Positions 1-8,078 of a DNA stretch of 64,000 nt are shown here, one piece after another. The position numbers and the translations under genes are program-made. Under the pieces are notes generated by a model that did no database searches, was not told where the DNA came from, and saw only the letters and a list, made by a program, of their open reading frames with translations. Origin of the DNA: Marifrigoribacter sp965178585 (lineage in GTDB: Bacteria > Bacteroidota > Bacteroidia > Flavobacteriales > Flavobacteriaceae); NCBI GenBank assembly GCA_965178585.1, contig OZ238267.1:1302001-1366000 (forward strand), written 5' to 3'. How positions within the stretch are numbered: the stretch's first letter is position 1; the number at the start of each line of letters is the position of its first letter.

Positions 1-1438
1 TAGATTGATGAATAATGATGAGTCTGTTGGTGGTATGGTAGTTTGTGATAGTTCTGACCAGGCTAAAATGCTCTTTGAAATATTCAATAATAAGTACAGC
101 GGTAGTAATAATATAGTTTTAGACAAAGTTGCAGAAGAAAATGAATCTTATGGTAAGCAGAAAAAGGAAAGTTATAAAGTAAAAACAGCTGCTTTAATAC
201 TTCACGATATTGGCACTAAAGATGAACGCAAACAGGAAGTAGAAGATTTTAAAGATGGTAAAATTGACTTACTCTTTGTTTACAATATGTTGCTTACAGG
301 TTTTGATGCTAAACGTTTAAAGAAATTATATATAGGTCGTGTAATTAAAAAGCATAATCTATTACAAACTTTAACCAGAGTAAACAGAACATATAAAGAT
401 TATAGATACGGTTTTGTTGTTGATTTTGCAGATATTAAAGCTGAATTTGATAAAACTAATAAAGATTACTTTGAGGAGTTACAAGATGTTTTAGGTGATG
501 AAATGGAACATTATTCCAACATCTTTAAATCTAAAGAAGAAATTCAAGAAGAGATAGCAGATATTAAGGAGATTCTATTTCATTTTGACACCCAAAATGC
601 TGAAATATTCTCGCAACAAATCTCTGAAATATCAGACCGTAAAAAGATGTTAAGTTTAGTTAAGGCTTTAGGTAATGCTAAAAGTCTATATAATCTAATA
701 CGTTTATTTGGACATTTTGAGTTATTAGAAAAAATAGATTTTAAAAAGCTATCATTATTATATAGAGAAGCTAATAATCATCTACAATTACTCAATCAAA
801 AAGAAGCATTAGAAAATGATATTGATACTACTAACCTTTTAAATGTAGCTTTAGAGGATGTTATTTTTATGTTTAATAAAGTTGGTGAAGAAGAACTCAT
901 ATTAGCAGACCAACTAAAAGACACACTTCGTAAAACAAGAGAGGAATTAGCAAGTAATTTTGATAAAAAAGACCCAGAGTTTGTTAGTCTATATGAAGAA
1001 TTGGAGCGTTTGTTTAAGAAGAAGAAATTAAACGAAGTAACTCAAGATGAAATGAAAGCTAATATTGGTGCTTTAAGAGAGATACACGCAAAAATATTAG
1101 AGTTAAATAGGCAGAATAGGTTATTACAAGCAAAATATGATAATGACCCTAAATACTGTCGTATTCATAAAAGACTAATTGAAAAAGGTGGCTTAACCAA
1201 AAGAGAAAGCCAACTATTTGAAGCCTTACAATCAGTTAAAAATGAAGCAGACCTTCAAGTGATACAAAATAGTCGCTTACTACAAAATGAGGGTTATTTG
1301 GATAAGATGATGATTAAATTAGTGATTAATCAATTTGTAAAGCAAAACAATATTAAACTAAATCCAGAGACTTCCAAATTCATAAATAATTTAGTGGTTC
1401 AAGAATATACTAACGAATTTCACGGGCGTACAGCTTAG
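1..1438 (+). CDS. hsdR: Type I restriction enzyme subunit R, C-terminal part (cut by window edge)
   Basis: This is the motor and endonuclease subunit of a type I restriction-modification complex, which translocates DNA using ATP and cleaves unmethylated invaders. The reading frame is open to the first bases of the window, so the N-terminal nuclease domain and helicase motifs I-III lie outside; about 478 residues are visible and the family is usually about 1000 long. What remains begins in the second RecA-like domain: MVVCDSSDQAKMLFE (motif IV region), NMLLTGFDAKRLKKLYIG (motif V) and LLQTLTRVNRTY (motif VI). A long helical C-terminal region follows. The stop lies 19 bp before hsdM, so the two genes are probably co-transcribed. 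The TTG at position 5 is not a real start. Confidence 0.93.
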   Translation, partial: RLMNNDESVGGMVVCDSSDQAKMLFEIFNNKYSGSNNIVLDKVAEENESYGKQKKESYKVKTAALILHDIGTKDERKQEVEDFKDGKIDLLFVYNMLLTGFDAKRLKKLYIGRVIKKHNLLQTLTRVNRTYKDYRYGFVVDFADIKAEFDKTNKDYFEELQDVLGDEMEHYSNIFKSKEEIQEEIADIKEILFHFDTQNAEIFSQQISEISDRKKMLSLVKALGNAKSLYNLIRLFGHFELLEKIDFKKLSLLYREANNHLQLLNQKEALENDIDTTNLLNVALEDVIFMFNKVGEEELILADQLKDTLRKTREELASNFDKKDPEFVSLYEELERLFKKKKLNEVTQDEMKANIGALREIHAKILELNRQNRLLQAKYDNDPKYCRIHKRLIEKGGLTKRESQLFEALQSVKNEADLQVIQNSRLLQNEGYLDKMMIKLVINQFVKQNNIKLNPETSKFINNLVVQEYTNEFHGRTA

Positions 1439-1457
1439 ATAATTGATAATTGAATAA

Positions 1458-3092
1458 ATGACGACAACAGTACAATTTCAAACACAAGTAAAAAACCTGA
1501 TAGACAGCCTTAAAGGCATTTGTTCTAATTATGGTTTGGGTAATGATGGTGATGAATATAAAATCATAACCCAGGTATTTCTATATAAGTTTTTAAATGA
1601 CAAATTTGCTTATGAAGTCAAACAACTTAATCAAGAGTTAGCAAATGCGGAGAAATGGCAAAAAGCTATTGAAGCATTACCTGATGAAGACTATGAAATG
1701 TTAACCTTGCAATTAAATGCAGATACAGCAGTATTACAACCACATCATTTTATTTCGCATTTATTTGACATACAAAACACACCAGATTTTGCTAAAACAT
1801 TTGACGATACCTTAATGGATATTGCCATACAAAACAATGAGATATTCTCGGTAAAAACCACAGGTGGTTCTAAAGAACCTTTATTTGAACGCATTAGTGA
1901 AATTGTAGAAACCGCAGAACGAAACGCATTTTGTAAAGCAATAGTAAACCAATTAGTAGACTTTAGTTTTGAGCATATTTTTAATGAAAAATACGACTTC
2001 TATGCTACTATTTTTGAGTACTTAATCAAAGACTATAATAACGATAGTGGTGGTACTTATGCAGAAAATTACACACCGCACGCAGTTGCCAAAATTATGG
2101 CATCTATTTTAGTAACAGAAGATAACATTCAAGATGTTACTTGTTACGACCCAAGTGCAGGTTCAGGAACATTATTAATGAGTATAGCGCACGCCATTGG
2201 TGAGGACAAGTGTACTATTTATTCTCAAGATGTTTCTAAAAAATCATCCAAGCTTTTGCGTTTAAACTTAATCTTGAACAATTTAGTGCATTCTTTACAG
2301 AACGTGGTGCGTGGTAATACTATTTTATCACCATTTCATAAAGACGCAGATAATGAGTTGCAGAAGTTCGACTATATCGTATCTAACCCGCCATTTAAAT
2401 TAGATTTTAGTGAGTATAGAAATGATTTAGATAGTAAAGAAAATAATAAACGTTTTTTTGCAGGTATTCCTAATATCCCACCAAAGAAAAAGGAATCAAT
2501 GGCAATTTATACTTTGTTTTTGCAACATATCATTCATTCTTTATCTAAGAATGGTAAAGCTGCAATAGTTGTTCCAACTGGTTTTATTACAGCAAAAAGT
2601 ATAGATAAAAAAATACGTAAGTTTTTAATAGATTCTAAAATGGTCTCTGGAGTTGTTTCTATGCCAAGCGACATATTCGCAACAACAGGCACAAGTGTAA
2701 CGATTTTGTTTTTAGACAAGAATAATAAGGAAGATGTTATTTTGATTGATGCATCTAACTTAGGTGAAATTGTAAAAGAAAGTGGTAACCAAAAAACAAT
2801 ACTTACTGATGTAGAAGAAAATCAAATAGTAGATACATTTATTAATAAGGTTGAAATAGAAAACTTTTCTGTTGTTGTGCCTTATGATGAAATTAAAAGT
2901 AAAAATTATTCATTTAGTGCAGGTCAATATTTTGATGTCAAAATTGAATATTCTGAACTTTCAAATGAAGAATTTAATAATATTATTGATAGTCGCTCAC
3001 TAAAATTAGAAAAACTAATAAGGCAATCTGAAAGTATTGGTGATGAATTAAAAACAGCTTTAAGTAATTTAAGATACAATGAAATTAAATAA
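1458..3092 (+). CDS. hsdM: Type I restriction-modification DNA methyltransferase (N6-adenine)
   Basis: The 544-residue modification subunit transfers a methyl group from S-adenosylmethionine to adenine within the bipartite site chosen by HsdS, and is part of both the methylase (M2S) and the restriction (R2M2S) complexes. An N-terminal helical HsdM domain (about 1-150) precedes the catalytic domain. The SAM-binding motif I is DPSAGSGTLL (from D231) and catalytic motif IV is NPPF (310-313). Length is normal for the family. It follows hsdR by 19 bp and overlaps hsdS by 14 bp, which suggests translational coupling of M and S. All key residues are intact, so the methylase is probably active. Confidence 0.96.
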   Translation: MTTTVQFQTQVKNLIDSLKGICSNYGLGNDGDEYKIITQVFLYKFLNDKFAYEVKQLNQELANAEKWQKAIEALPDEDYEMLTLQLNADTAVLQPHHFISHLFDIQNTPDFAKTFDDTLMDIAIQNNEIFSVKTTGGSKEPLFERISEIVETAERNAFCKAIVNQLVDFSFEHIFNEKYDFYATIFEYLIKDYNNDSGGTYAENYTPHAVAKIMASILVTEDNIQDVTCYDPSAGSGTLLMSIAHAIGEDKCTIYSQDVSKKSSKLLRLNLILNNLVHSLQNVVRGNTILSPFHKDADNELQKFDYIVSNPPFKLDFSEYRNDLDSKENNKRFFAGIPNIPPKKKESMAIYTLFLQHIIHSLSKNGKAAIVVPTGFITAKSIDKKIRKFLIDSKMVSGVVSMPSDIFATTGTSVTILFLDKNNKEDVILIDASNLGEIVKESGNQKTILTDVEENQIVDTFINKVEIENFSVVVPYDEIKSKNYSFSAGQYFDVKIEYSELSNEEFNNIIDSRSLKLEKLIRQSESIGDELKTALSNLRYNEIK

Positions 3093-4404
3093 AGTTAAAT
3101 TCGACTCATTATATAAAATGAGTTCTGGTATATCTTCTAAACCAGAACAAGCTGGTACTGGTTCAGATTTCTTATCCTTTAGTACAGTATTCAATAATAT
3201 TTTTGTTCCTGATAAATTAGATGACTTAATGAATACTTCTGAATCTGAACAAGAAGTTTATTCTATAAAAAAAGGAGATATTTTTTTAACAAGAACAAGT
3301 GAAACTTTAGATGAATTAGCAATTAGTTGTGTTGCTCTCGAAGATTATCCTAACGCTACTTTTAGTGGTTTTGTTAAAAGGTTACGTCCTATAAATAATA
3401 ATGCCACTTATCCAAGATTTATGGGCTTTTATTTACGGAACGAACTTTTTCGTCGTATTATGAATAATAATGCCATAATGACATTAAGGGCAAGTTTTAA
3501 TGAAGAAATTTTTTCATATTTAGATTTATACTTACCTGATTACGGTACTCAGAAAATTATTGGTGATTTTCTTTACAATATACATTCTAAGATTGAGCTA
3601 AACAGTAAGTCAAATTTAGAGCTAAGAAGTATAGCTACAACTATTTATAATTATTGGTTTATTCAGTATGAATTTCCAAATGATTTAAGCAAACCTTACA
3701 AGGATTCAGGAGGTGCTTTTTATTTTAATAAAAATTTAAAGAAAGAGATACCTTTAGCCTGGACAGATGGTTATTTAGGTAGTTCTTTAATATCAGATAA
3801 AATTGGTTCAGGTGTTAATGATTTTAATAATGAAAAAATATACTTATCTACTTCCGAAGTAAATAAAACGGATATAATAAATCATAAAAACAAGATTACT
3901 TATTCTAATAGGCCATCAAGGGCAAATATGCAACCGTCTATTGATTCAGTATGGTTTGCCAAAATGAAGAATACAAAAAAATACATATTGGTTTGTGATT
4001 TTTCAACCGAATTGTATGAACAATATCTTTTTTCAACAGGTTTTGCTGGTGTAAAAGCCAAAAACAATTCTGTATACTATTTATGGCATTTTATCAATAG
4101 CACTTATTTTGAAAAAATAAAAGATTTAAGAGCTGTTGGAACAACCCAAAAAGCTGTAAATAATGACTTTATTAATCAACTTAAAATTTTAATTCCAAAG
4201 GAAGATATACTATGTGAATTTAATAAACTGGTTGTACCTATTTACAAGAAAATCTACAATAATGAAAGAGAAAATCTTGAGCTATCTAATTTGATAAATT
4301 GGCTATTACCAATGTTAATGAATGGTCAAATAACAATTGAAGAAGCTGAAACACATTTTAACCAAGCAGCAGAACCGCAAGAAGTTTATCAAAAGAATGC
4401 CTAA
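3079..4404 (+). CDS. hsdS: Type I restriction-modification specificity subunit
   Basis: This 441-residue subunit recognises the DNA target for the type I complex. It shows the usual duplicated layout: target-recognition domain 1 (about 1-150), a conserved helical spacer (about 150-210, with PDYGTQKIIGDFLYNIHSKI), target-recognition domain 2 (about 225-370) and a second spacer helix (about 370-430, with LIPKEDILCEFNKLVVPIYK). Each domain contributes half of a split recognition site, which cannot be read from sequence alone. Its ATG lies inside the end of hsdM and its last codons overlap the next gene by 8 bp, so all three genes are probably translated as a unit. No inverted repeats or spare hsdS cassettes that would indicate phase-variable shuffling are visible nearby. 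Confidence 0.94.
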   Translation: MKLNKVKFDSLYKMSSGISSKPEQAGTGSDFLSFSTVFNNIFVPDKLDDLMNTSESEQEVYSIKKGDIFLTRTSETLDELAISCVALEDYPNATFSGFVKRLRPINNNATYPRFMGFYLRNELFRRIMNNNAIMTLRASFNEEIFSYLDLYLPDYGTQKIIGDFLYNIHSKIELNSKSNLELRSIATTIYNYWFIQYEFPNDLSKPYKDSGGAFYFNKNLKKEIPLAWTDGYLGSSLISDKIGSGVNDFNNEKIYLSTSEVNKTDIINHKNKITYSNRPSRANMQPSIDSVWFAKMKNTKKYILVCDFSTELYEQYLFSTGFAGVKAKNNSVYYLWHFINSTYFEKIKDLRAVGTTQKAVNNDFINQLKILIPKEDILCEFNKLVVPIYKKIYNNERENLELSNLINWLLPMLMNGQITIEEAETHFNQAAEPQEVYQKNA

Positions 4405-5611
4405 AACAGTAATCACAGAACAAGATTTCAATTCTCACTTTAATTTAGCTGAGGGCTTAGGTAATTCTACACCCATAAGGTTCACTTCAAGAATATTTAA
4501 TTTCTATATAGAGATAGAACCGCAACACAGAGAGTTGATTTTTACTGATTGTGAGTTTTCAGAACCTATACTTTTTTGTAAAGGAGTTCAATTAGTGCAA
4601 GTAGTTGAGGATGATAACCAAGAACCAGACTTGTTTAATGAAGCTGAAACTAATGTATTTAATGAAAGTATAACTTTTAAAGAATGTGATTTTCAAGCGC
4701 AAATACAATTTGATGACATTGTATTCAGTAACAAGTTTAGAATGCATAATTGTAGTGTAAATAACGCTTCATTTCGTAATACAACCTTTAACGGTTTAGC
4801 AGATTTCTGGCTCACTACATTTAATGAGAATATCATTTTTTATAAAACAGATTTTAATAAAACTACAGTATTTAGTATGGCAAAATTTATAGGTAATGTT
4901 TTATTTACTTATTCGCTGTTTGCTACTAAAGTTATTTTTGCAAGAACAAAATTTAATAAAGGTGTTGACCTATCGCAATCCATAATATCAGGCAAATTAC
5001 AACCTTTCGACTTGCAATTTAATTTCAAAGAATTTAAGGCTGAGTATGTTGGTAAAAACGATGAAACCTTTCAGAATTATATTGACAGAGACGCTATAAT
5101 ACCTTTAGCAAATAAAGTACATACATTTCAAGTTCTAAAAAAAGCATTTGAAGATATAGGTAATTATTCAGACTCAATTTTAATGCTTAGAGAAGAAAAA
5201 AGAGCGTTAAAAAAATTAGTCAAAGCAAAATTAAAGGATAAAGAATCAACTGTAAATAAAGGCGATAAATGGATATTAAACTTAAATAGAATATCAAATC
5301 ATTACCGTTCGGATTTTAGAAATGGTATTTGGTTTACTTTAGGTGTTACTATTGTTTTCGGTTTTCTTACACTTGTATTTACTGAAGAATTTCAACGTCA
5401 TTTTTGTTGGGGCTGTGAATTTGATAAAGACTCTTTTGTTAAAGGAGTTAAATTCCTTTTCAACTTTCTAAACCCAGCACGTAGAATAACTTATCTTGAT
5501 AGCTTTGATTTGAGGTTTTATGGTATTGCATATTTATTTGACTTCTTGGGTCGTATGGCAGTTGGATATGGTATTTATCAAACAATTCAAGCGTTCAGAA
5601 AATTTAAATAG
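4397..5611 (+). CDS. Pentapeptide-repeat-like membrane protein in RM operon
   Basis: A 404-residue protein of unknown function. The N-terminal half has imperfect five-residue periodicity typical of pentapeptide-repeat beta-helices (runs such as FKECDFQAQIQFDDIVF and SFRNTTFNGLADF). A basic, charged middle (about 270-300) follows, then two hydrophobic segments at about 309-328 and 375-397, so it is likely membrane anchored with the beta-helix in the cytoplasm. I chose the ATG at 4397, which overlaps the hsdS stop by 8 bp; the frame is open farther upstream but only within hsdS. The tight overlap makes it part of the RM operon. A role in defence is inference; pentapeptide repeats with a membrane tail also occur in channel-like and scaffold proteins. 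Confidence 0.75.
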   Translation: MPKTVITEQDFNSHFNLAEGLGNSTPIRFTSRIFNFYIEIEPQHRELIFTDCEFSEPILFCKGVQLVQVVEDDNQEPDLFNEAETNVFNESITFKECDFQAQIQFDDIVFSNKFRMHNCSVNNASFRNTTFNGLADFWLTTFNENIIFYKTDFNKTTVFSMAKFIGNVLFTYSLFATKVIFARTKFNKGVDLSQSIISGKLQPFDLQFNFKEFKAEYVGKNDETFQNYIDRDAIIPLANKVHTFQVLKKAFEDIGNYSDSILMLREEKRALKKLVKAKLKDKESTVNKGDKWILNLNRISNHYRSDFRNGIWFTLGVTIVFGFLTLVFTEEFQRHFCWGCEFDKDSFVKGVKFLFNFLNPARRITYLDSFDLRFYGIAYLFDFLGRMAVGYGIYQTIQAFRKFK

Positions 5612-5617
5612 TATTTA

Positions 5618-6520
5618 ATGAATTTATATAATATACAGTCAAACGATATAGGTATTGTAAAAGAGAAACCTTTTAAATTAGAAAAAGAAATACAGGCTCT
5701 TTTTGAAAGTAATTTAGATGGTTTAATGAGTTTACAATTAGTAAAATCAGAGTTTTCAATTAAAAATAAGCGTATCGATACATTAGCTTACGATACACAA
5801 TCAAATGCCTTTATAATTATTGAATATAAGAGAAGTAAAAATATTAGTGTTGTTGACCAGGGTTTTACCTATTTGAGTTTAATGCTGGAAAATAAAGCAG
5901 ATTTCATAGTAGAGTATAACGAAACATTAAAGCAAAACTTAAAACGTACAGATGTAGATTGGAGTCAAACAAGAGTTGTGTTTGTTTCAACAGGTTTTAC
6001 AGAAAATCAAAAGACAGCCACAAACTTTAAAGATATTGCTATTGAGTTGTGGGAGGTGAAACGATATGAAAATAATTTAATCAGCGTAAATCAAATAAAG
6101 AAAAGTAAGTCGGCAGAAAGTATAAAGCCAATTACATCAAGTAATACGCAGTTAGATAACATCACTAAAGAAATTAAAGTTTATTCAGAAGAAGACCATA
6201 CATTAAATAAGTCTGATAGTGCAGTAGAGTTGTATGAAACTTTTAGAGATTCTATTTTAAATTTCAAAGAAGACATAGAAATAATACCTCGCAAGAAAAG
6301 AATTGCGTTTAAAGGTAACCGTATAATATGCGATATTTTAATTCAAAAAAGCGGTATAAAGCTATGGGTAAACTTAAAAAGTGGTGAACTCGATGACCCT
6401 AAAAACTTAATGCGTGATGTTTCTAATATAGGTCATTGGGGAAATGGAGATTATGAATTGGTAATCAAGAATACAGACGATTTAGAATACATAATGAGTT
6501 TGATTAAACAAGCAATATAA
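5618..6520 (+). CDS. PD-(D/E)XK-like nuclease-fold protein with C-terminal DUF5655
   Basis: This 300-residue protein begins 6 bp after the previous gene. The N-terminal part (about 15-150) matches the restriction-endonuclease-like fold: RIDTLAYD supplies an acidic residue (D54) and FIIIEYKR supplies the E-x-K pair (E69, K71), the pattern of PD-(D/E)XK catalytic sites. The C-terminal part (about 200-300, with IKLWVNLKSGELDDPKNLMR and VSNIGHWGNGDYELVI) resembles DUF5655. Proteins of this architecture are common in bacteria and are often found near restriction systems, but their biochemical role is not established as far as I know. Here it lies in the hsd operon. Nuclease activity is inferred from the motif only. 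Confidence 0.8.
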   Translation: MNLYNIQSNDIGIVKEKPFKLEKEIQALFESNLDGLMSLQLVKSEFSIKNKRIDTLAYDTQSNAFIIIEYKRSKNISVVDQGFTYLSLMLENKADFIVEYNETLKQNLKRTDVDWSQTRVVFVSTGFTENQKTATNFKDIAIELWEVKRYENNLISVNQIKKSKSAESIKPITSSNTQLDNITKEIKVYSEEDHTLNKSDSAVELYETFRDSILNFKEDIEIIPRKKRIAFKGNRIICDILIQKSGIKLWVNLKSGELDDPKNLMRDVSNIGHWGNGDYELVIKNTDDLEYIMSLIKQAI

Positions 6521-6527
6521 TTAGTAA

Positions 6528-6806
6528 ATGGAAAATTTTGGTATAAGAGACGTTATATACATTGCTACAATAATTGGCACAGGTATTGCTACGTTTTTAA
6601 GCACAAAGCATAGGCTTAAAGAATATGTTAGAGATAAAGTAGAATCTCTAAAAGATAGAATACACGACCACGAGGTTGAAATGGAAAAATTAAAAGGAAG
6701 AGATGAAAACCAACAGCAAATAATTGATACTTTTCAAAAACAAGTATTAGACCATTTGCCTGCTCTATATGAAATTGCCACAAACTCTAAAAAGTCGAAG
6801 AAATGA
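6528..6806 (+). CDS. Small membrane-anchored coiled-coil protein
   Basis: A 92-residue protein with one N-terminal hydrophobic segment (about 7-24, with VIYIATIIGTGIATFL) followed by a highly charged helical region (about 28-75) with coiled-coil character. It starts 7 bp after the DUF5655 gene and shares an ATGA overlap with the next gene, so it belongs to the same transcript. I do not recognise the family. Small one-TM coiled-coil proteins occur in phage holin-like cassettes and as membrane effectors of defence systems; either is possible here. The coding call rests on operon spacing and a coherent domain layout. Confidence 0.6.
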   Translation: MENFGIRDVIYIATIIGTGIATFLSTKHRLKEYVRDKVESLKDRIHDHEVEMEKLKGRDENQQQIIDTFQKQVLDHLPALYEIATNSKKSKK

Positions 6807-7042
6807 TAGATTATAAAAGACTTGAGTACCTAAATAGAAAGGTTAAAAATGAAACAGCAACTACATCTGAAAAGGATGAGTATATGTTATTGCTATACCA
6901 GAACAAATCAATAACTAAAAGTCAATATGATAAATATTTAGCAGATAAATCATCTGATAATGTTTTAGGTGCAGCTATTACTATAGGTGGCATATTATTA
7001 TTAGGCTATATAATTGATAAGTTAACAAGTAAAAGTAGTTAG
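6803..7042 (+). CDS. Small C-terminally membrane-anchored protein
   Basis: A 79-residue protein whose start codon overlaps the preceding stop (ATGA). Residues 1-48 are charged and helical, with a pattern (EYLNRKVKNE, LLLYQNKSITKSQYDKYL) that recalls short SHOCT-like oligomerisation segments, although I am not sure of that assignment. Residues 54-72 form a hydrophobic membrane anchor (VLGAAITIGGILLLGYII). It is the last gene of the type I RM transcript. Function unknown; the ATGA coupling implies equal expression with the 92-residue neighbour, which also has one membrane segment of opposite placement. Confidence 0.6.
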   Translation: MIDYKRLEYLNRKVKNETATTSEKDEYMLLLYQNKSITKSQYDKYLADKSSDNVLGAAITIGGILLLGYIIDKLTSKSS

Positions 7043-7507
7043 TATTAATTCCCCACAACCCAAAACCCAGTTTTTTCGTACCTCAAAACCCTCTGTCTTT
7101 TGTGTTGTTCCGCTCACCTACCAAGTTTAGCGTTTTTTTGTCTTTAAGGTAATAGCATATTACAGCTTTGGTTTTCATAAAATCAAACCAAACTGCAATA
7201 AGCTATTCTGTTATTATTATATCATAAAACCCTAAACTCACCCAAGCTATGTTACATAATACAAGTTATAGTAGCAAAAATCCTTTCAAGGGTTTGCTAA
7301 CGCAGTATTCTTATATTTTCGTAGCTATAACTGGTATTATGTAAAATATCCGCTTATCCCACGCTCACATTGGAACTTCAAAGAAAATGACGTTATCTCA
7401 TTCAACTGCACAAAATCATCGTTAAGTCCAAGTATTCCTTACCTCAAATCTTTGTTTGCTTCATTTCGTTAACTTTCATTTTAGAACAACTTAACAAGTA
7501 ATAAAGT
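7043..7507. repeat. 465-bp gene-free stretch with three long inverted repeats
   Basis: No credible gene is present. Three successive imperfect inverted repeats are visible. IR1 has arms at 7151-7174 and 7185-7207, matching at about 21 of 24 positions with a 10-nt loop; its left arm also contains a smaller perfect repeat, GTAATA-gca-TATTAC (7149-7163). IR2 has arms at 7252-7271 and 7325-7344 (19 of 20 match) and encloses a second hairpin beginning AGCAAA and ending TTTGCT (7273-7298). IR3 has arms AAAATGACGTTA (7384-7395) and TAACTTTCATTTT (7470-7482). The stretch lies between the RM operon and an excisionase-like gene. Its role is unknown; structured RNA, an origin-like region or mobile-element debris are all possible. 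Confidence 0.7.
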
Positions 7508-7795
7508 ATGATAACAAAGACAATACAAATTCAAGAAATTACAGTAGATGAATTGACGGATAAAGTAGCAGACAAGCTATTAGATAAGATAAAACACTAT
7601 TTAGATGATTTGCACACTAATGAAAGTGATGTATATCTATCAAGAAAAGAAACAGCAGGTTTTTTAAAAATTAATATTACTACACTTTGGCATTGGACAA
7701 ACAAGGGTAAAATAAAAAGCTATGGTATAGGCAATAGAAGATATTACAACAAGCAAGAAATAATTGCATTACTAAAGAAGAATGAGTTGAGGTAA
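7508..7795 (+). CDS. Excisionase-like helix-turn-helix DNA-binding protein
   Basis: A 95-residue protein. Residues about 45-93 carry a MerR/excisionase-type winged helix (YLSRKETAGFLKINITTLWH, then WTNKGKIKSYGIGNRRYY), the HTH_17 class common in Bacteroidota integrative elements. The first 40 residues are a short helical leader. Such proteins bind DNA near attachment or transfer sites or regulate element genes. It is flanked on both sides by inverted-repeat-rich non-coding DNA, so binding there is an obvious possibility. No integrase or relaxase is adjacent in this window. The protein looks intact. Confidence 0.82.
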   Translation: MITKTIQIQEITVDELTDKVADKLLDKIKHYLDDLHTNESDVYLSRKETAGFLKINITTLWHWTNKGKIKSYGIGNRRYYNKQEIIALLKKNELR

Positions 7796-7796
7796 T

Positions 7797-7998
7797 AAAA
7801 TAAAAAAGAAAGCAAATATAGGTAGCTTCCATCAGCCAACGCTCAATACTGTAAAGGTCAAGCCCTACGGGTTTTAAATAAAACTTTTTTAAGGAGCAAT
7901 CGTAAAAGGTTTCAAGATTTTAGAGTAAAAAACTTTTACCCAAAAACCTTGACAGCATCATCCACGCTACCTTTAACATTGGCAGTCTTTTTTCTTTT
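7797..7998. repeat. Structured non-coding region bounded by a long imperfect inverted repeat
   Basis: The A-rich stretch ending in GGTAGC (7797-7826) is partly the reverse complement of the stretch starting GCTACC and ending in a T/C-rich run (7966-7998), so the whole 200 bp could fold on itself. Inside are a second hairpin (GTAAAAGGTTT at 7902-7912 against AAACTTTTAC at 7930-7939, one bulge) and a small CCC-tac-GGG hairpin near 7864-7872. A minus-strand TATATTTG (7813-7820) lies in the left arm. No open reading frame of note is present. It could encode a structured RNA or be a recombination or transfer site. Confidence 0.5.
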
Positions 7999-8014
7999 CT
8001 TCAAAAAAATTATG

Positions 8015-8055
8015 GCAAAAGAAAAAGCCCTACATTAAAAATTATAGGACTCTTT
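8015..8055 (-). terminator. Rho-independent terminator of the 249-aa unknown gene
   Basis: Read on the minus strand, AGTCCTA (8051-8045) pairs with TAGGGCT (8032-8026) with one G-T wobble, and the stem is followed by TTTTCTTTT. It lies 25-60 bp after the stop of the leftward gene at 8079. Confidence 0.6.
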
Positions 8056-8078
8056 CAGCTTCAAAGGTCAGAATGAAA

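Noticed and set aside
3079..4404. Phase-variable hsdS shuffling locus
   Set aside because: No second hsdS copy, inverted repeats or recombinase were found near the gene.
7252..7344. Integron attC site
   Set aside because: Length and imperfect symmetry would fit, but the required outer RYYYAAC and GTTRRRY core sites are missing and no integron integrase or cassette array is present.
7043..8000. Retron, group II intron or reverse-transcriptase-linked RNA
   Set aside because: Inverted repeats are present but no reverse transcriptase or maturase gene occurs in the window.
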